A stretch of DNA of 36,956 nt from NCBI GenBank assembly GCA_003598085.1, contig QZKU01000017.1, positions 1 to 36,956 on the forward strand, given 5' to 3'. A program made the translations under genes and the position numbers. Positions 15,251 to 23,293 of this stretch are shown piece after piece. The number at the start of each line of letters is the position of its first letter. Position 1 is the first letter of the stretch. The DNA comes from Candidatus Abyssobacteria bacterium SURF_5 (GTDB taxonomy: Bacteria; Abyssobacteria; SURF-5). The notes under the pieces were generated by a model, which ran no database searches, was not told where the DNA came from, and worked only from the letters and a program-made list of their open reading frames with translations.

Positions 15251-16705
15251 ATGGATGCGAAAGAAAGAATGAAGATTCCGCGGCACAAGATGCCCGAACA
15301 GAAACCCGAGGAGCGCCGGAAAAACTTCAATGAAGTCCCCTTCGGATATCCCGAAGACATCGCTATGGAAGAAGCCCAGCGCTGTCTCCAGTGCAAAAAA
15401 CCGTCGTGCATGAAGGGCTGTCCCGTCGAGGTGAATATCCCGGCATTCATCAAATTGGTCGCCGAAGGACATCATTGGGAGGCCATCAAGAAGATCAAGG
15501 AGACCAACAGCCTGCCCGCCGTCTGCGGAAGGGTCTGTCCGCAGGAGAGCCAGTGCGAGAGCATGTGCATCGTCGGCAAAAAGGGCGAGCCGGTGGCCGT
15601 CGGCCGGCTGGAACGTTTCGCGGCCGATTTCGAGCGCAAAGCGGGAAAAGCGGCCAAACCAGACCTCGCGCCGCCCTCCGGCAAAAAAGTCGCTGTCGTC
15701 GGATCAGGGCCCGCCGGCCTAACCGTAGCCGGCGATCTCGCCCGCATGGGCCACAAGGTGATCATTTTCGAGGCGCTCCATAAGGCCGGCGGCGTGCTCG
15801 TCTATGGCATTCCGGAATTCAGGCTGCCCAAGGAAATAGTCCAGGCGGAAGTCGATTCCCTCGTGGATCTCGGAATCGAGCTGCAACTCAACGAGGTCAT
15901 CGGAAAGGCTGATACCCTCGACGAACTCCTTCAGAACGGGTTCGATGCCATTTTCGTCGGAACGGGCGCCGGCGCTCCCATTTTCATGAATATCCCGGGC
16001 GAGAACCTCATCGGCGTCTATTCCGCCAATGAATACCTGACGCGCTCAAACCTGATGAAGGCGTACCTGTTCCCGCAATACGACACACCGATTATCAAAT
16101 CCAACGTCGTCGCCGTGATCGGAGGCGGCAACGTCGCAATGGATTCCGCTCGCACCGCGCTGCGCCTGGGCGCAAAGGAAGTCAACATCATCTATCGCAG
16201 GTCCAAAGACGAAATGCCGGCGCGCGCCGAAGAAGTGCATCACGCGGAAGAGGAAGGGATCATTTTCAATCTGCTCACTAATCCTATTCGCTACATAGGC
16301 GACGAAAAAGGCAAGGTTATTGCGGTTGAATGTCAGAAAATGGAACTGGGCGAGCCCGATCAATCGGGACGGCGGCGCCCGGTTCCCATTGTCGGGTCCG
16401 AATACATCAAGGAAGTCGACACCGTTATCGTCGCTATCGGGAACGGCCCCAATCCCCTGATCCCGAATACTACTCCCGACCTCCAACTCAACCGGAAGGG
16501 CAACATTGTCGCCAGCCTAGATACCTGTAAAACCAGCAAGCGCGGCGTCTTTGCGGGCGGCGACATCGTGCGTGGGGCCGCGACCGTAATTCTTGCAATG
16601 GGTGATGGAAAAGTTGCGGCTCGCTCCATCGACGCGTATCTGAAGGATCCGGCCTGGTGGGATCGTCCCGCCCCGGAACCGCAGCCCGAAAAGAAAAAAG
16701 AATAA
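15251..16705 (+). CDS. nfnB: NfnB/GltD-like large subunit of ferredoxin:NAD(P) transhydrogenase
   Basis: A 484-residue flavoprotein of the glutamate synthase small-subunit family. N-terminal 4Fe-4S ligands are in CLQCKKPSCMKGCP (about 45-58) and CGRVCPQESQCESMC (about 92-106). The FAD-binding site is VVGSGPAGLT near 150, the NADPH-binding site is VIGGGNVAMDSARTAL near 287, and the closing FAD motif is GVFAGGDIVRGAATVILAMG near 430. The ATG at 15251 leaves a 5-bp gap to the preceding gene; an earlier ATG at 15224 is less likely. The absence of a glutamate synthase large subunit and pairing with an NfnA-like partner favour NfnB (or SudA) over GltD. The C-terminus is Lys-rich. Confidence 0.9.
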   Translation: MDAKERMKIPRHKMPEQKPEERRKNFNEVPFGYPEDIAMEEAQRCLQCKKPSCMKGCPVEVNIPAFIKLVAEGHHWEAIKKIKETNSLPAVCGRVCPQESQCESMCIVGKKGEPVAVGRLERFAADFERKAGKAAKPDLAPPSGKKVAVVGSGPAGLTVAGDLARMGHKVIIFEALHKAGGVLVYGIPEFRLPKEIVQAEVDSLVDLGIELQLNEVIGKADTLDELLQNGFDAIFVGTGAGAPIFMNIPGENLIGVYSANEYLTRSNLMKAYLFPQYDTPIIKSNVVAVIGGGNVAMDSARTALRLGAKEVNIIYRRSKDEMPARAEEVHHAEEEGIIFNLLTNPIRYIGDEKGKVIAVECQKMELGEPDQSGRRRPVPIVGSEYIKEVDTVIVAIGNGPNPLIPNTTPDLQLNRKGNIVASLDTCKTSKRGVFAGGDIVRGAATVILAMGDGKVAARSIDAYLKDPAWWDRPAPEPQPEKKKE

Positions 16706-16717
16706 CGGGGCGGGCTT

Positions 16718-17305
16718 ATGGAATCGGCGGTTATCCTTGCCGGAGGCAAAAGCACCCGCATCGGACAAAACAAGGCGCTGCTCGACTTCGGTGGAGAATC
16801 GCTGATCGGCCGGATTTACCGCATTCTCAAGTCCGCCTTTAACGATGTCTTCGTCTCTGCAAACGACAAGGACATCTACAAATTCCTCGGCGCCCCCGTC
16901 ATCCCGGATGCGTTTCCTGGCGGGGGCTCCTTGGCCGGCATCCATGCCGGCCTCCTCGCGTGCGCGTCTGCCCACTGCTTCTTCGTTGCGTGCGATATGC
17001 CTTTCATCAATATCGAACTTATCCGCCGCCTGCACGGTCTGATCGACGGCTATGACGTGATCATTCCGGTCAGCACCGTTGGATATGAACCGCTTCATGC
17101 GTTCTATTCCCGGCAATGCCTCCCCCACATTCAACAACAGCTCGAACAGCGGAATTTGAAGGTTATCGATTTCTTCTCCCAGGTTAGAATTCGAGAAGTC
17201 AAACGAACAGAGCTTCAGGGATGCGACCCCAGCGAGCTGTCTTACTTCAACATCAACACAAAGGATAAATACGAGCTGGCGTTGCGCCGTTTGAAAACTA
17301 TGTAA
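16718..17305 (+). CDS. mobA: Molybdenum cofactor guanylyltransferase MobA
   Basis: A 195-residue nucleotidyltransferase that joins GMP from GTP to Mo-molybdopterin. The N-terminal signature is AVILAGGKSTRIGQNKALL (residues 4-22). CDMPFIN (about 90-96) supplies the metal-binding Asp, and GYEPLHAFYSR near 117-127 is the family's substrate loop. The length is normal. GGGGCGGG precedes the ATG, 12 bp after nfnB, so it is probably in the same operon. Confidence 0.93.
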   Translation: MESAVILAGGKSTRIGQNKALLDFGGESLIGRIYRILKSAFNDVFVSANDKDIYKFLGAPVIPDAFPGGGSLAGIHAGLLACASAHCFFVACDMPFINIELIRRLHGLIDGYDVIIPVSTVGYEPLHAFYSRQCLPHIQQQLEQRNLKVIDFFSQVRIREVKRTELQGCDPSELSYFNINTKDKYELALRRLKTM

Positions 17306-17357
17306 ATCCCCTGGGTTCCCTTGCAGAAATTCATCGTTTCAAGTAGAGTATTTGCTG

Positions 17358-18383
17358 ATGAGAAGAAAAGAAGCTCCTTTCGAAAACACCACGGGTCCAG
17401 ATGCCGGAAAGACTTCTCGCGATGCGCGCCGGACCGAGCGAACCATAAATTACCTCCGGATCTCGGTGACCGACCTCTGTAATTACCGCTGTATCTACTG
17501 CATGCCCTCCGGCAGAGTCCGAAGACTTCCTCATTCGGAGATTTTGTCGTTCGAGGAGATCGCCACCGTCGTCCGGGCGGCTGTCCCTTTGGGCATTAAC
17601 AAACTCAGATTGACCGGCGGCGAACCCCTTGTCCGAAAAGGTGTCCCCAAGCTCGTCGAAATGCTGGCGCGCGTGCCGGGAATCGAGGAAATCTACCTGA
17701 CCACAAACGGCTCTCTGCTCGAAAAGCTCGCGCTGCCGCTCAAAAGAAGCGGCTTGACCCGCATCAACATCAGCCTGGATTCTCTCAGGCCGGATCGCTA
17801 TCGTGAGATAACAAGAGGAGGTGACCTCGAAAAACTGTGGCGAGGAATAGCCGCAGCCGAGAAAGCCGGCTTCAGCCCGATCAAGTTGAACGTGGTCATG
17901 ATCAAGGGAATAAACGATGACGAGATCGAAGAAATAGCCGCACTGACCTTCGACCGCTCGTATGAGATACGGTTTATCGAATACATGCCGCTCGGTCCCT
18001 GCGATGTATCCGCACAATTCGTTCATGTACCGGCCGAGGAGATAAAGAGAAGACTGGCGAAACTGGGCGCTCTCATGCCCCTGCCCAAATGGAATTCGAG
18101 CGGGCCCGCCGAACGGTTTCAATTACAGGGAGCCCGCGGAACCCTCGGGTTCATTTCCGCGATGAGCCATAATTTCTGTGCTACGTGCAACCGAATCAGG
18201 TTAACTGCAGATGGCCGCTTGCTCTCCTGCCTCTTTTCGGGACAAACGGTCGAGGTGAAATCGCTTCTCCGTTCCTCGGCGCCCCCCTCCCGCCTGAAAG
18301 AAGCAATCCAGTTGGCGATCTCGTTGAAGCCGGCGGCGCGTGCGTCCACCTGCCGGAACTTCATGAATACCATAGGCGGCTGA
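17358..18383 (+). CDS. moaA: GTP 3',8-cyclase MoaA
   Basis: A radical SAM enzyme of 341 residues catalysing the first step of molybdenum cofactor synthesis. The N-terminal cluster motif is Cys41-x3-Cys45-x2-Cys48 (CNYRCIYCMPSG). LTGGEPLVRKG (SAM-binding GGE) follows. The C-terminal second cluster is Cys274-x2-Cys277-x13-Cys291 (FCATCNRIRLTADGRLLSC), and the protein ends with the catalytic double-glycine tail IGG. A TTG at 17352 is an alternative start. Positions 17321-17349 may form a weak promoter, but it scores poorly. MoaC, MoaD, MoaE and MogA are not in the window. Confidence 0.95.
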   Translation: MRRKEAPFENTTGPDAGKTSRDARRTERTINYLRISVTDLCNYRCIYCMPSGRVRRLPHSEILSFEEIATVVRAAVPLGINKLRLTGGEPLVRKGVPKLVEMLARVPGIEEIYLTTNGSLLEKLALPLKRSGLTRINISLDSLRPDRYREITRGGDLEKLWRGIAAAEKAGFSPIKLNVVMIKGINDDEIEEIAALTFDRSYEIRFIEYMPLGPCDVSAQFVHVPAEEIKRRLAKLGALMPLPKWNSSGPAERFQLQGARGTLGFISAMSHNFCATCNRIRLTADGRLLSCLFSGQTVEVKSLLRSSAPPSRLKEAIQLAISLKPAARASTCRNFMNTIGG

Positions 18384-18385
18384 TA

Positions 18386-18988
18386 GTGGCGAAAAAAGAC
18401 GATATCCGGAAGTTGAAACAAGCCGCCCGAAAAGAAAAACTGCTCTGGAGAAAATCGCTCTCGCCGGAAGAGGCGCGCGAGAAATCCCGATGCATTGCAG
18501 CCGCCCTCCGGATACTGCCTGAATACGCGGCGGCGAAATCGGTCCTCTTCTATGTGTCGGCCAAAGCAAATGAAGTCGATACGCATGCCCTTATCCAAGA
18601 GGCGCTGGAAAAGGGCGTCCGCGTGCTGGTGCCGGCGACCGACTTCGACAACCACGTTCTGAAGATCGCCGAAATTCTCGCGATGCAAGAACTGGTTCCC
18701 GGCCGCTTCGGCCTCCTCGAACCCGCCCCCGACCAGTTGCGTATTCGCACGGCCGAGGATGCAGATGTGATCATCGTGCCCGGCGTGGCTTTCGACAGGA
18801 AATGCCGCCGCGTCGGCTTCGGGGGAGGCTATTACGACCGCCTCCTCTCCGGCAGGCGCAGTCCTGCGGTGGCCCTGGCCTACGAAGGCCAGCTCATGGA
18901 GCGGGCGCCCGTGGACGCTCACGACGTGCCCGTCGATCTTCTGGTCACCGAGCGAGCCGTCTACCGCGCCGAGAAAAGCCGCGGCTGA
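18386..18988 (+). CDS. 5-formyltetrahydrofolate cyclo-ligase
   Basis: A 200-residue enzyme converting 5-formyl-THF to 5,10-methenyl-THF with ATP. The GTG at 18386 lies two bases after moaA with AGGCGG upstream; the open frame extends upstream inside moaA but that part has no homology. The N-terminal Lys/Arg helix (DDIRKLKQAARKEKLLWRK) is followed by the diagnostic IIVPGVAFD and VGFGGGYYDRLLSG (about 131-157) for nucleotide and folate binding. The folate role has no obvious link to Moco beyond sharing the transcript. Also called fau or ygfA. Confidence 0.92.
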   Translation: MAKKDDIRKLKQAARKEKLLWRKSLSPEEAREKSRCIAAALRILPEYAAAKSVLFYVSAKANEVDTHALIQEALEKGVRVLVPATDFDNHVLKIAEILAMQELVPGRFGLLEPAPDQLRIRTAEDADVIIVPGVAFDRKCRRVGFGGGYYDRLLSGRRSPAVALAYEGQLMERAPVDAHDVPVDLLVTERAVYRAEKSRG

Positions 18989-19020
18989 ATTCCCGCCTTC
19001 CCCACCCTCGCATCCTCGCA

Positions 19021-19050
19021 TTGACAAGTTTTGACGCACTGTGTTATACT
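19021..19050 (+). promoter_or_regulatory. Promoter for the phaR-phasin operon
   Basis: TTGACA (19021-19026) and TATACT (19045-19050) are spaced 18 bases. The leader is about 50 bases. The -35 region contains a repeated TTGAC (19021 and 19031), which could be an operator half-site pair. Confidence 0.68.
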
Positions 19051-19107
19051 TTCTCTTGTCGGAGAGTATTCTTTCCCCTCTTACACCTTTTTCATGGAGA
19101 AACAATA

Positions 19108-19689
19108 ATGACGAGGACGATAAAGCGTTACGCCAATCGCAAGCTTTACGATACGCAGGCCAGCCGCTACGTGGGATTGCACGATATCCTCAAGCTCATC
19201 CGATCGGATGAGGACCTGGAGGTCGTCGACAGCCGCACCGGCGAGGATCTCACCAGCGTCATCCTGGCGCAGGCAATGGCGGAAGAAGAAAAATCCAAGG
19301 GAAACGTCCTCTCACAGGATACCCTCAAAGAACTCATCAAGCGGGGCAACGAATCGCTGAACCAGTTCATGAAGAAATCGCGGTTCGCTCGCAAAGGCGC
19401 TCTGCAAATGGCTGAAGAAAGCGCCTCCAAATACTACAAGAAACTGCTGGAGTACGGCGAGGTCGACGAAGAGGAGGCCAAAAAGTATCTGCGACAGTTA
19501 TCGGACGCCGTGACCAGGCGCCGCCGCTCGATGGAGCGAGAAATCAACGAGCGCGTCAGTGATTTCGTTAAGGCAATGAAGCTGCCGACCCGCGCCGATC
19601 TTGACAGGATTTCCCGCAAAATCGATGCTATTGCTGACAAGCTTGACGCCCGAATTTCAGAAAGACCGGAGAAGAAATCGAAGAAATAG
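19108..19689 (+). CDS. phaR: PHA synthesis repressor PhaR-like DNA-binding protein
   Basis: A 193-residue protein; the ATG at 19108 has GGAGA upstream. The N-terminal 60 residues are the PHB/PHA accumulation regulator DNA-binding domain: TIKRYANRKLYDT, SRYVGLHDI and VVDSRTGEDLT. PhaR proteins bind both DNA and polyhydroxyalkanoate granules and repress phasin genes. The C-terminal 80 residues form a long charged coiled coil (MEREINERVSDF, then LPTRADLDRISRKIDAIADK) that matches the end of the next gene's product. It is followed within 9 bp by that phasin-like gene. No PHA synthase is in the window, so the effector may differ. Confidence 0.85.
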   Translation: MTRTIKRYANRKLYDTQASRYVGLHDILKLIRSDEDLEVVDSRTGEDLTSVILAQAMAEEEKSKGNVLSQDTLKELIKRGNESLNQFMKKSRFARKGALQMAEESASKYYKKLLEYGEVDEEEAKKYLRQLSDAVTRRRRSMEREINERVSDFVKAMKLPTRADLDRISRKIDAIADKLDARISERPEKKSKK

Positions 19690-19698
19690 GAGGAACCC

Positions 19699-20097
19699 AT
19701 GCCTGCGAAAGCCACCGGAAAAAGAGGGAAGACGACAAGGAAGAAACAATCCGCCGCAAAGGAGGAGAAGTGGACGTGGATGGATGTTCTCCGCACGCCG
19801 ATCCTTGCCTCGGTGGGCGCGTTCTCTATCGCGGAGGAAGGAATTGAAAAATTCGTTCGCGAGATAATCGAGCGAGGCGAGGCCAGCGAAAAAGAAGGCA
19901 AGAAAATTGTCGACGATTTCCGGAAACGCGCTCAAAGAAACCGGCGGGACCTGGAGAAGGGGATCGACGACCGCATCGAGAAAACCCTCAGAAGTTTCCG
20001 ACTCCCCACAAAAGCGGATATCCAGGCACTGGAAAAGAAACTGGATCAGCTCGAGAAAAAAGTTAATAGAGTCTCCGGGAAAGCGGCCAAGAAATAA
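19699..20097 (+). CDS. Phasin-like granule-associated coiled-coil protein
   Basis: A 132-residue protein with a Lys-rich start (KATGKRGKTTRKKQSAAK), a WMDVLRTPILASVGAFSIAEEG amphipathic segment (about 28-48), then a continuous charged helix ending LPTKADIQALEKKLDQLEKKV. This is the layout of PhaF/PhaI-type phasins that coat polyhydroxyalkanoate granules. AGGAGG lies just upstream of the ATG, 9 bp after phaR, so the pair is co-transcribed and probably autoregulated. The tail is closely similar to that of the preceding PhaR. Function on granules is inferred from family. Confidence 0.75.
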   Translation: MPAKATGKRGKTTRKKQSAAKEEKWTWMDVLRTPILASVGAFSIAEEGIEKFVREIIERGEASEKEGKKIVDDFRKRAQRNRRDLEKGIDDRIEKTLRSFRLPTKADIQALEKKLDQLEKKVNRVSGKAAKK

Positions 20098-20110
20098 ACC
20101 GGGACTTCAG

Positions 20111-20140
20111 AAAAGCGGATCGCCATGATCCGCTTTTTTT
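20111..20140 (+). terminator. Strong intrinsic terminator after the phasin gene
   Basis: The 11-base arm 20111-20121 pairs with 20127-20137 around a five-base loop, followed by a T run to 20140. The mirror-image A run at the other side lets it also serve the convergent ArsA-type gene ending at 20211. Confidence 0.9.
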
Positions 20141-20210
20141 ATGCTCGGGAATGCATCTGGAAAGAAAGGAATCCGGGAGCAATAGCCTGCCGGGTCTTGC
20201 GGGATGCGGC

Positions 20211-21374
20211 CTATTTCCTGAACACGATGTTGAGCGAGTCGCCGTCAAATTTGGCCTCGGCGATCTCGGCCTGCGCCAGACTCCGCGGCAACAAGATGTT
20301 CCGCCGGTAATTGCTGACTTCAACAATCAATTCGTCGCCTGCTACAAAGACATTCAGGTCCCTTCTGCCCGTGCCCGGAAGGTGAATCGACATGACGTAT
20401 CGCGAGTTGACCTGCTTGGTGCTGATCGGGGGATGCGTGTAAAAAACCGTGGCCGGATCGATATCTCCGAAAATGTTCTCAGCCATCGCGTGCAACAGTT
20501 TCAGGCCGACCATTTCCCGGTCGAATAGCTTCCCGGAAAACATCGGGAGCGGGTCGAAGATATCCTTTGCCTCAAGCAGATATTTCGCCTGAATCGTCCT
20601 CCATCGCGCGAAGTAAGGATCATCAATCTCTTCCGGATAAATTCTGTTGGCGATGACCGCATCAACCGTGAATCCGAAAAGATTCAGATAGCTGTACGCC
20701 CGCTGCGATTCCTTTATCACCATCTTCTCGGGATTGAAGACCAGCCTTACCGACGACTTCTGCGGGTCCGCCAGAATATCCTTCATTCCCTCGAGTTTGT
20801 GAAATAACTCTTCGACTGAATCATACACGTCATCAGTCGGCAGTGGAACTTTTGCGATGCGCTCGGCGATCGGTCGAACCGTCCTCACGATGCGGCGCTC
20901 GATGTCGAAGAACTTGTCCATGTACCAGCGGATCACGTCGGGCACGCTCAACATGCGGACGGTATTCGCCGTCGGGGCGCAATCGATAATGGCAAGATCG
21001 TACGACCCTTTTTCGGCGTATTCCTTCAGCTTCAGAAGGCTGAATAGCTCTTCCATCCCCGGGAAAACGGCGAATTCCTCGGCCATCAAATCCTCGAACC
21101 CGCGGCTCCTCAGGAATTTGGTGACGTATTTCTGGATGCGGCCCCAATTCTTCTTCAACTCTTCATTGACATTTATTTCTTCCGCCGTAAGATTGTCTTT
21201 TATTTTCTTCGGCTTCGCTCCGAGCTTGATGTCGAGGGAATCCGCAAGGCTGTGGGCGGGATCGGTGCTCATAACAATCGTGTTGTAGCCAAGCTCCGCG
21301 CACCGCACAGCCGTGGCCGCCGAAATTGTCGTCTTGCCGACGCCGCCTTTTCCCGTGTACAAAATGATTCTCAT
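20211..21374 (-). CDS. ArsA/Get3-family ATPase with C-terminal Hsp20-like domain
   Basis: A 387-residue P-loop ATPase. The ATG at 21374 has GGGAG upstream; a start at 21386 would overlap this site. The deviant Walker A is YTGKGGVGKTT at about 6-16. Switch I is STDPAHSLADSLD (about 35-47), and Walker B/switch II is LAIIDCAPTANTVRML near 125-140. The last 60 residues (YVMSIHLPGTGRRDLNVFVAGDELIVEV and following) form an alpha-crystallin-like strand set as in ArsA_HSP20 domains. Such bacterial proteins lack the ArsB pump and are likely chaperone- or targeting-type ATPases, not arsenite exporters. No ars genes are nearby. Confidence 0.88.
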   Translation of the reverse strand: MRIILYTGKGGVGKTTISAATAVRCAELGYNTIVMSTDPAHSLADSLDIKLGAKPKKIKDNLTAEEINVNEELKKNWGRIQKYVTKFLRSRGFEDLMAEEFAVFPGMEELFSLLKLKEYAEKGSYDLAIIDCAPTANTVRMLSVPDVIRWYMDKFFDIERRIVRTVRPIAERIAKVPLPTDDVYDSVEELFHKLEGMKDILADPQKSSVRLVFNPEKMVIKESQRAYSYLNLFGFTVDAVIANRIYPEEIDDPYFARWRTIQAKYLLEAKDIFDPLPMFSGKLFDREMVGLKLLHAMAENIFGDIDPATVFYTHPPISTKQVNSRYVMSIHLPGTGRRDLNVFVAGDELIVEVSNYRRNILLPRSLAQAEIAEAKFDGDSLNIVFRK

Positions 21375-21428
21375 TCCAACTCCCATGCTGCAAAGTCAAT
21401 TCTTGAAAAATGCGATTTCCACTCGATT

Positions 21429-21456
21429 ATTATAACATGTTCCACCAGAGCTTCAA
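21429..21456 (-). promoter_or_regulatory. Promoter for the ArsA-type gene
   Basis: Minus-strand TTGAAG (21456-21451) and consensus TATAAT (21434-21429) are 16 bases apart. The leader is about 48 bases to the ATG at 21374. Confidence 0.55.
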
Positions 21457-21532
21457 AGTCGTGAGGAAAGCGAAGGATCCGCATTCCCGGACAAATCTCT
21501 CTATCCCCGAAGTTTTTTCTGCCAGACCCTGG

Positions 21533-21552
21533 ATTCCTGCTTTCGCAGGAAT
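21533..21552. repeat. REP-like palindromic dispersed element
   Basis: ATTCCTGC and GCAGGAAT flank a TTTC loop, a perfect 8-bp stem, followed by GACGGGT. The sequence resembles the common intergenic repeat with a CCTGGATTCC(C/T)GC start seen in many proteobacterial and MAG genomes. It lies in the 270-bp gap between the ArsA-type gene and the GT-C genes. Only one copy is in the window. Confidence 0.55.
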
Positions 21553-21644
21553 GACGGGTTACTCTGACTTGTCGATACCGTTCTGTCATTGGCGCCAACT
21601 CCATTATAGGACGGTCTCCTAAGGAGGATTTCAGCAAAAGAGCC

Positions 21645-23261
21645 TCAACGCGCCGACTCTTCCATCCGCCTATAAACAATCAGCGGCTTCATCGCATCTG
21701 CCGTCAGATGCCGGTGCAGGTCCGGGTCGGGACGGCTCGCGCCCAAAGGAGTATCCCTTACTTCCAGCAGGTTCGCCCGGTACATATCCGCATGCGAAGC
21801 AGGAAGAGTAAGGAATGAGGCCGGGCCATAATCGATAACGCCCACGGCATTATCGCTCAAGACCCAGTTGGCCTCCCACACCTTCTCATAGCTCCTTGGA
21901 TAACGAGCGTCAATCACCTTCATCCCGGTATAAAAAATGAAGGGATAGCCCGGATCGGTCAACGCCAGCGATTCGGACTCGTACGCATTGTCCTGTAGAA
22001 AGCCGACGACATCCTCAAATGCATCCTCGTAATCGCTCGTAATGCCTGCCACAAATTCTGCGAGCGGCAAGGAAATCCGGCGGTCGCCGCGGATCGGATA
22101 CAGCGAGATAATTCCAGGAATATTGGTTGCGGCAAGAAGAAAAACGAGAAAATACCTTGCTGCCCGAGCCGGCACGTATCGCCGGAGCATCCGCGCCTCC
22201 AGCAGAAAGAGCGCCGGCATTACCGTTATCAGATATCGGAAATAGACGAATGGGAAAACGCTCAGAACGGCAAAATGGCCGCCGATCACAAAAAGGAGCA
22301 GACCGGTCTTATCACCCGGAAGCCATCGCTTCACCGGAACACGCCTCGCAATAAGCGAGATCGGCGGCAGGAGCAGCAGTATGACTGGAAAAATGTGAAA
22401 GTTCATCCGCTGTATGTAATAGAGAAGCGTGTCCGCCACTCCGCCGAACTCGACGGAACCACGCTTGCCGAGCAATCCGGAATACAGAACCCACGGCGCT
22501 ATTAACGCGCCTGCAAGCGCAAAAAACGGGAAAACCTCCCGCAGTGTCTCCCTTCGATTTTTCATTTGTACAAGAGAATGCAAACCGACGCCCGCAGCTC
22601 CACCCACAAAGCTAATGAAACTACTGTAGAACAAGAAGGCGAGGGCAACCGCCACGTGAAGTCCATACTTTTTTTCCCGCATGAAGACAAGCCGGTTATA
22701 GCCGATGATCAGCCAAATGGTGCCGAGCGCAAGCATCGAAAAATAGCGGCATTGGCGCGCATGCAAGAGGAATGGAACTGAAAAGGCAAGCAGAAGCGTG
22801 GCGACGAACGCCGTCTCCTCATCGTCGTAAAGATCGCGCGCCGCTTTTCGCATCAAAATCACAGCAAGCAGTCCGATCGCCGCAAACGGGAATCGTGCCG
22901 CGAACGTGGTTTGACCGAACACGCCCAGCGAGAGCGCCGCAACATAATAGGAAAGCCATGTGTTCCAGGTCCAGACGCCGGCATCGTTGGCTTCCCAGGG
23001 TTCCGGATATTGCGTCAGAACGTTCTTGCCATCGTCCACCAGGGGTATCCCGAATTCCAGGATGTTGCGCCCGAGGAGCGCCGTCTCCGCCTCATCGCCC
23101 CATAACAGCCGATCCGATAGATTGTAGAGCAGCAAGAAAGCCGCAGCCGCATAGAGAATCCCATACAAGAGAATAAGGCCGCATTTCCTGCTAAAGAAAA
23201 GGCGGGGCTCCTTCTTCTCGTCTTTATCTTGTCTGGGTATTATTACCTGAGAGCCGGTCAT
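21645..23261 (-). CDS. GT39/ArnT-like GT-C membrane glycosyltransferase
   Basis: A 538-residue integral membrane protein with 10 or more predicted helices. After the first helix comes the GT-C signature loop LLWGDEAETALLGRNIL (about 50-66), whose Asp-Glu pair is catalytic in PMT/ArnT-type transferases that use polyprenyl-phosphate sugars. WNTWLSYYVAAL and HARQCRYFSMLALG continue the family pattern. A 100-residue soluble C-terminal region (ITSDYEDAFEDVVGFLQDN and following) is periplasmic-like. It probably adds a sugar to a lipid or protein; the acceptor is unknown. It is 32 bp downstream of a second GT-C-like gene and presumably in its operon. Confidence 0.82.
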   Translation of the reverse strand: MTGSQVIIPRQDKDEKKEPRLFFSRKCGLILLYGILYAAAAFLLLYNLSDRLLWGDEAETALLGRNILEFGIPLVDDGKNVLTQYPEPWEANDAGVWTWNTWLSYYVAALSLGVFGQTTFAARFPFAAIGLLAVILMRKAARDLYDDEETAFVATLLLAFSVPFLLHARQCRYFSMLALGTIWLIIGYNRLVFMREKKYGLHVAVALAFLFYSSFISFVGGAAGVGLHSLVQMKNRRETLREVFPFFALAGALIAPWVLYSGLLGKRGSVEFGGVADTLLYYIQRMNFHIFPVILLLLPPISLIARRVPVKRWLPGDKTGLLLFVIGGHFAVLSVFPFVYFRYLITVMPALFLLEARMLRRYVPARAARYFLVFLLAATNIPGIISLYPIRGDRRISLPLAEFVAGITSDYEDAFEDVVGFLQDNAYESESLALTDPGYPFIFYTGMKVIDARYPRSYEKVWEANWVLSDNAVGVIDYGPASFLTLPASHADMYRANLLEVRDTPLGASRPDPDLHRHLTADAMKPLIVYRRMEESAR

Positions 23262-23293
23262 TTTTCTTCAAAAAAAACAGCAAACGGAACCGT

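Noticed and set aside
17321-17349. Separate promoter for moaA (TTGCAG, 17 bases, TAGAGT)
   Set aside because: Both boxes are poor matches and the start would fall on the ATG; read-through from mobA explains expression equally well.
20211-21374. Arsenite efflux ATPase ArsA
   Set aside because: Only one ATPase half, an Hsp20-like tail and no arsB, arsC or arsR nearby; a Get3-like role is more likely.
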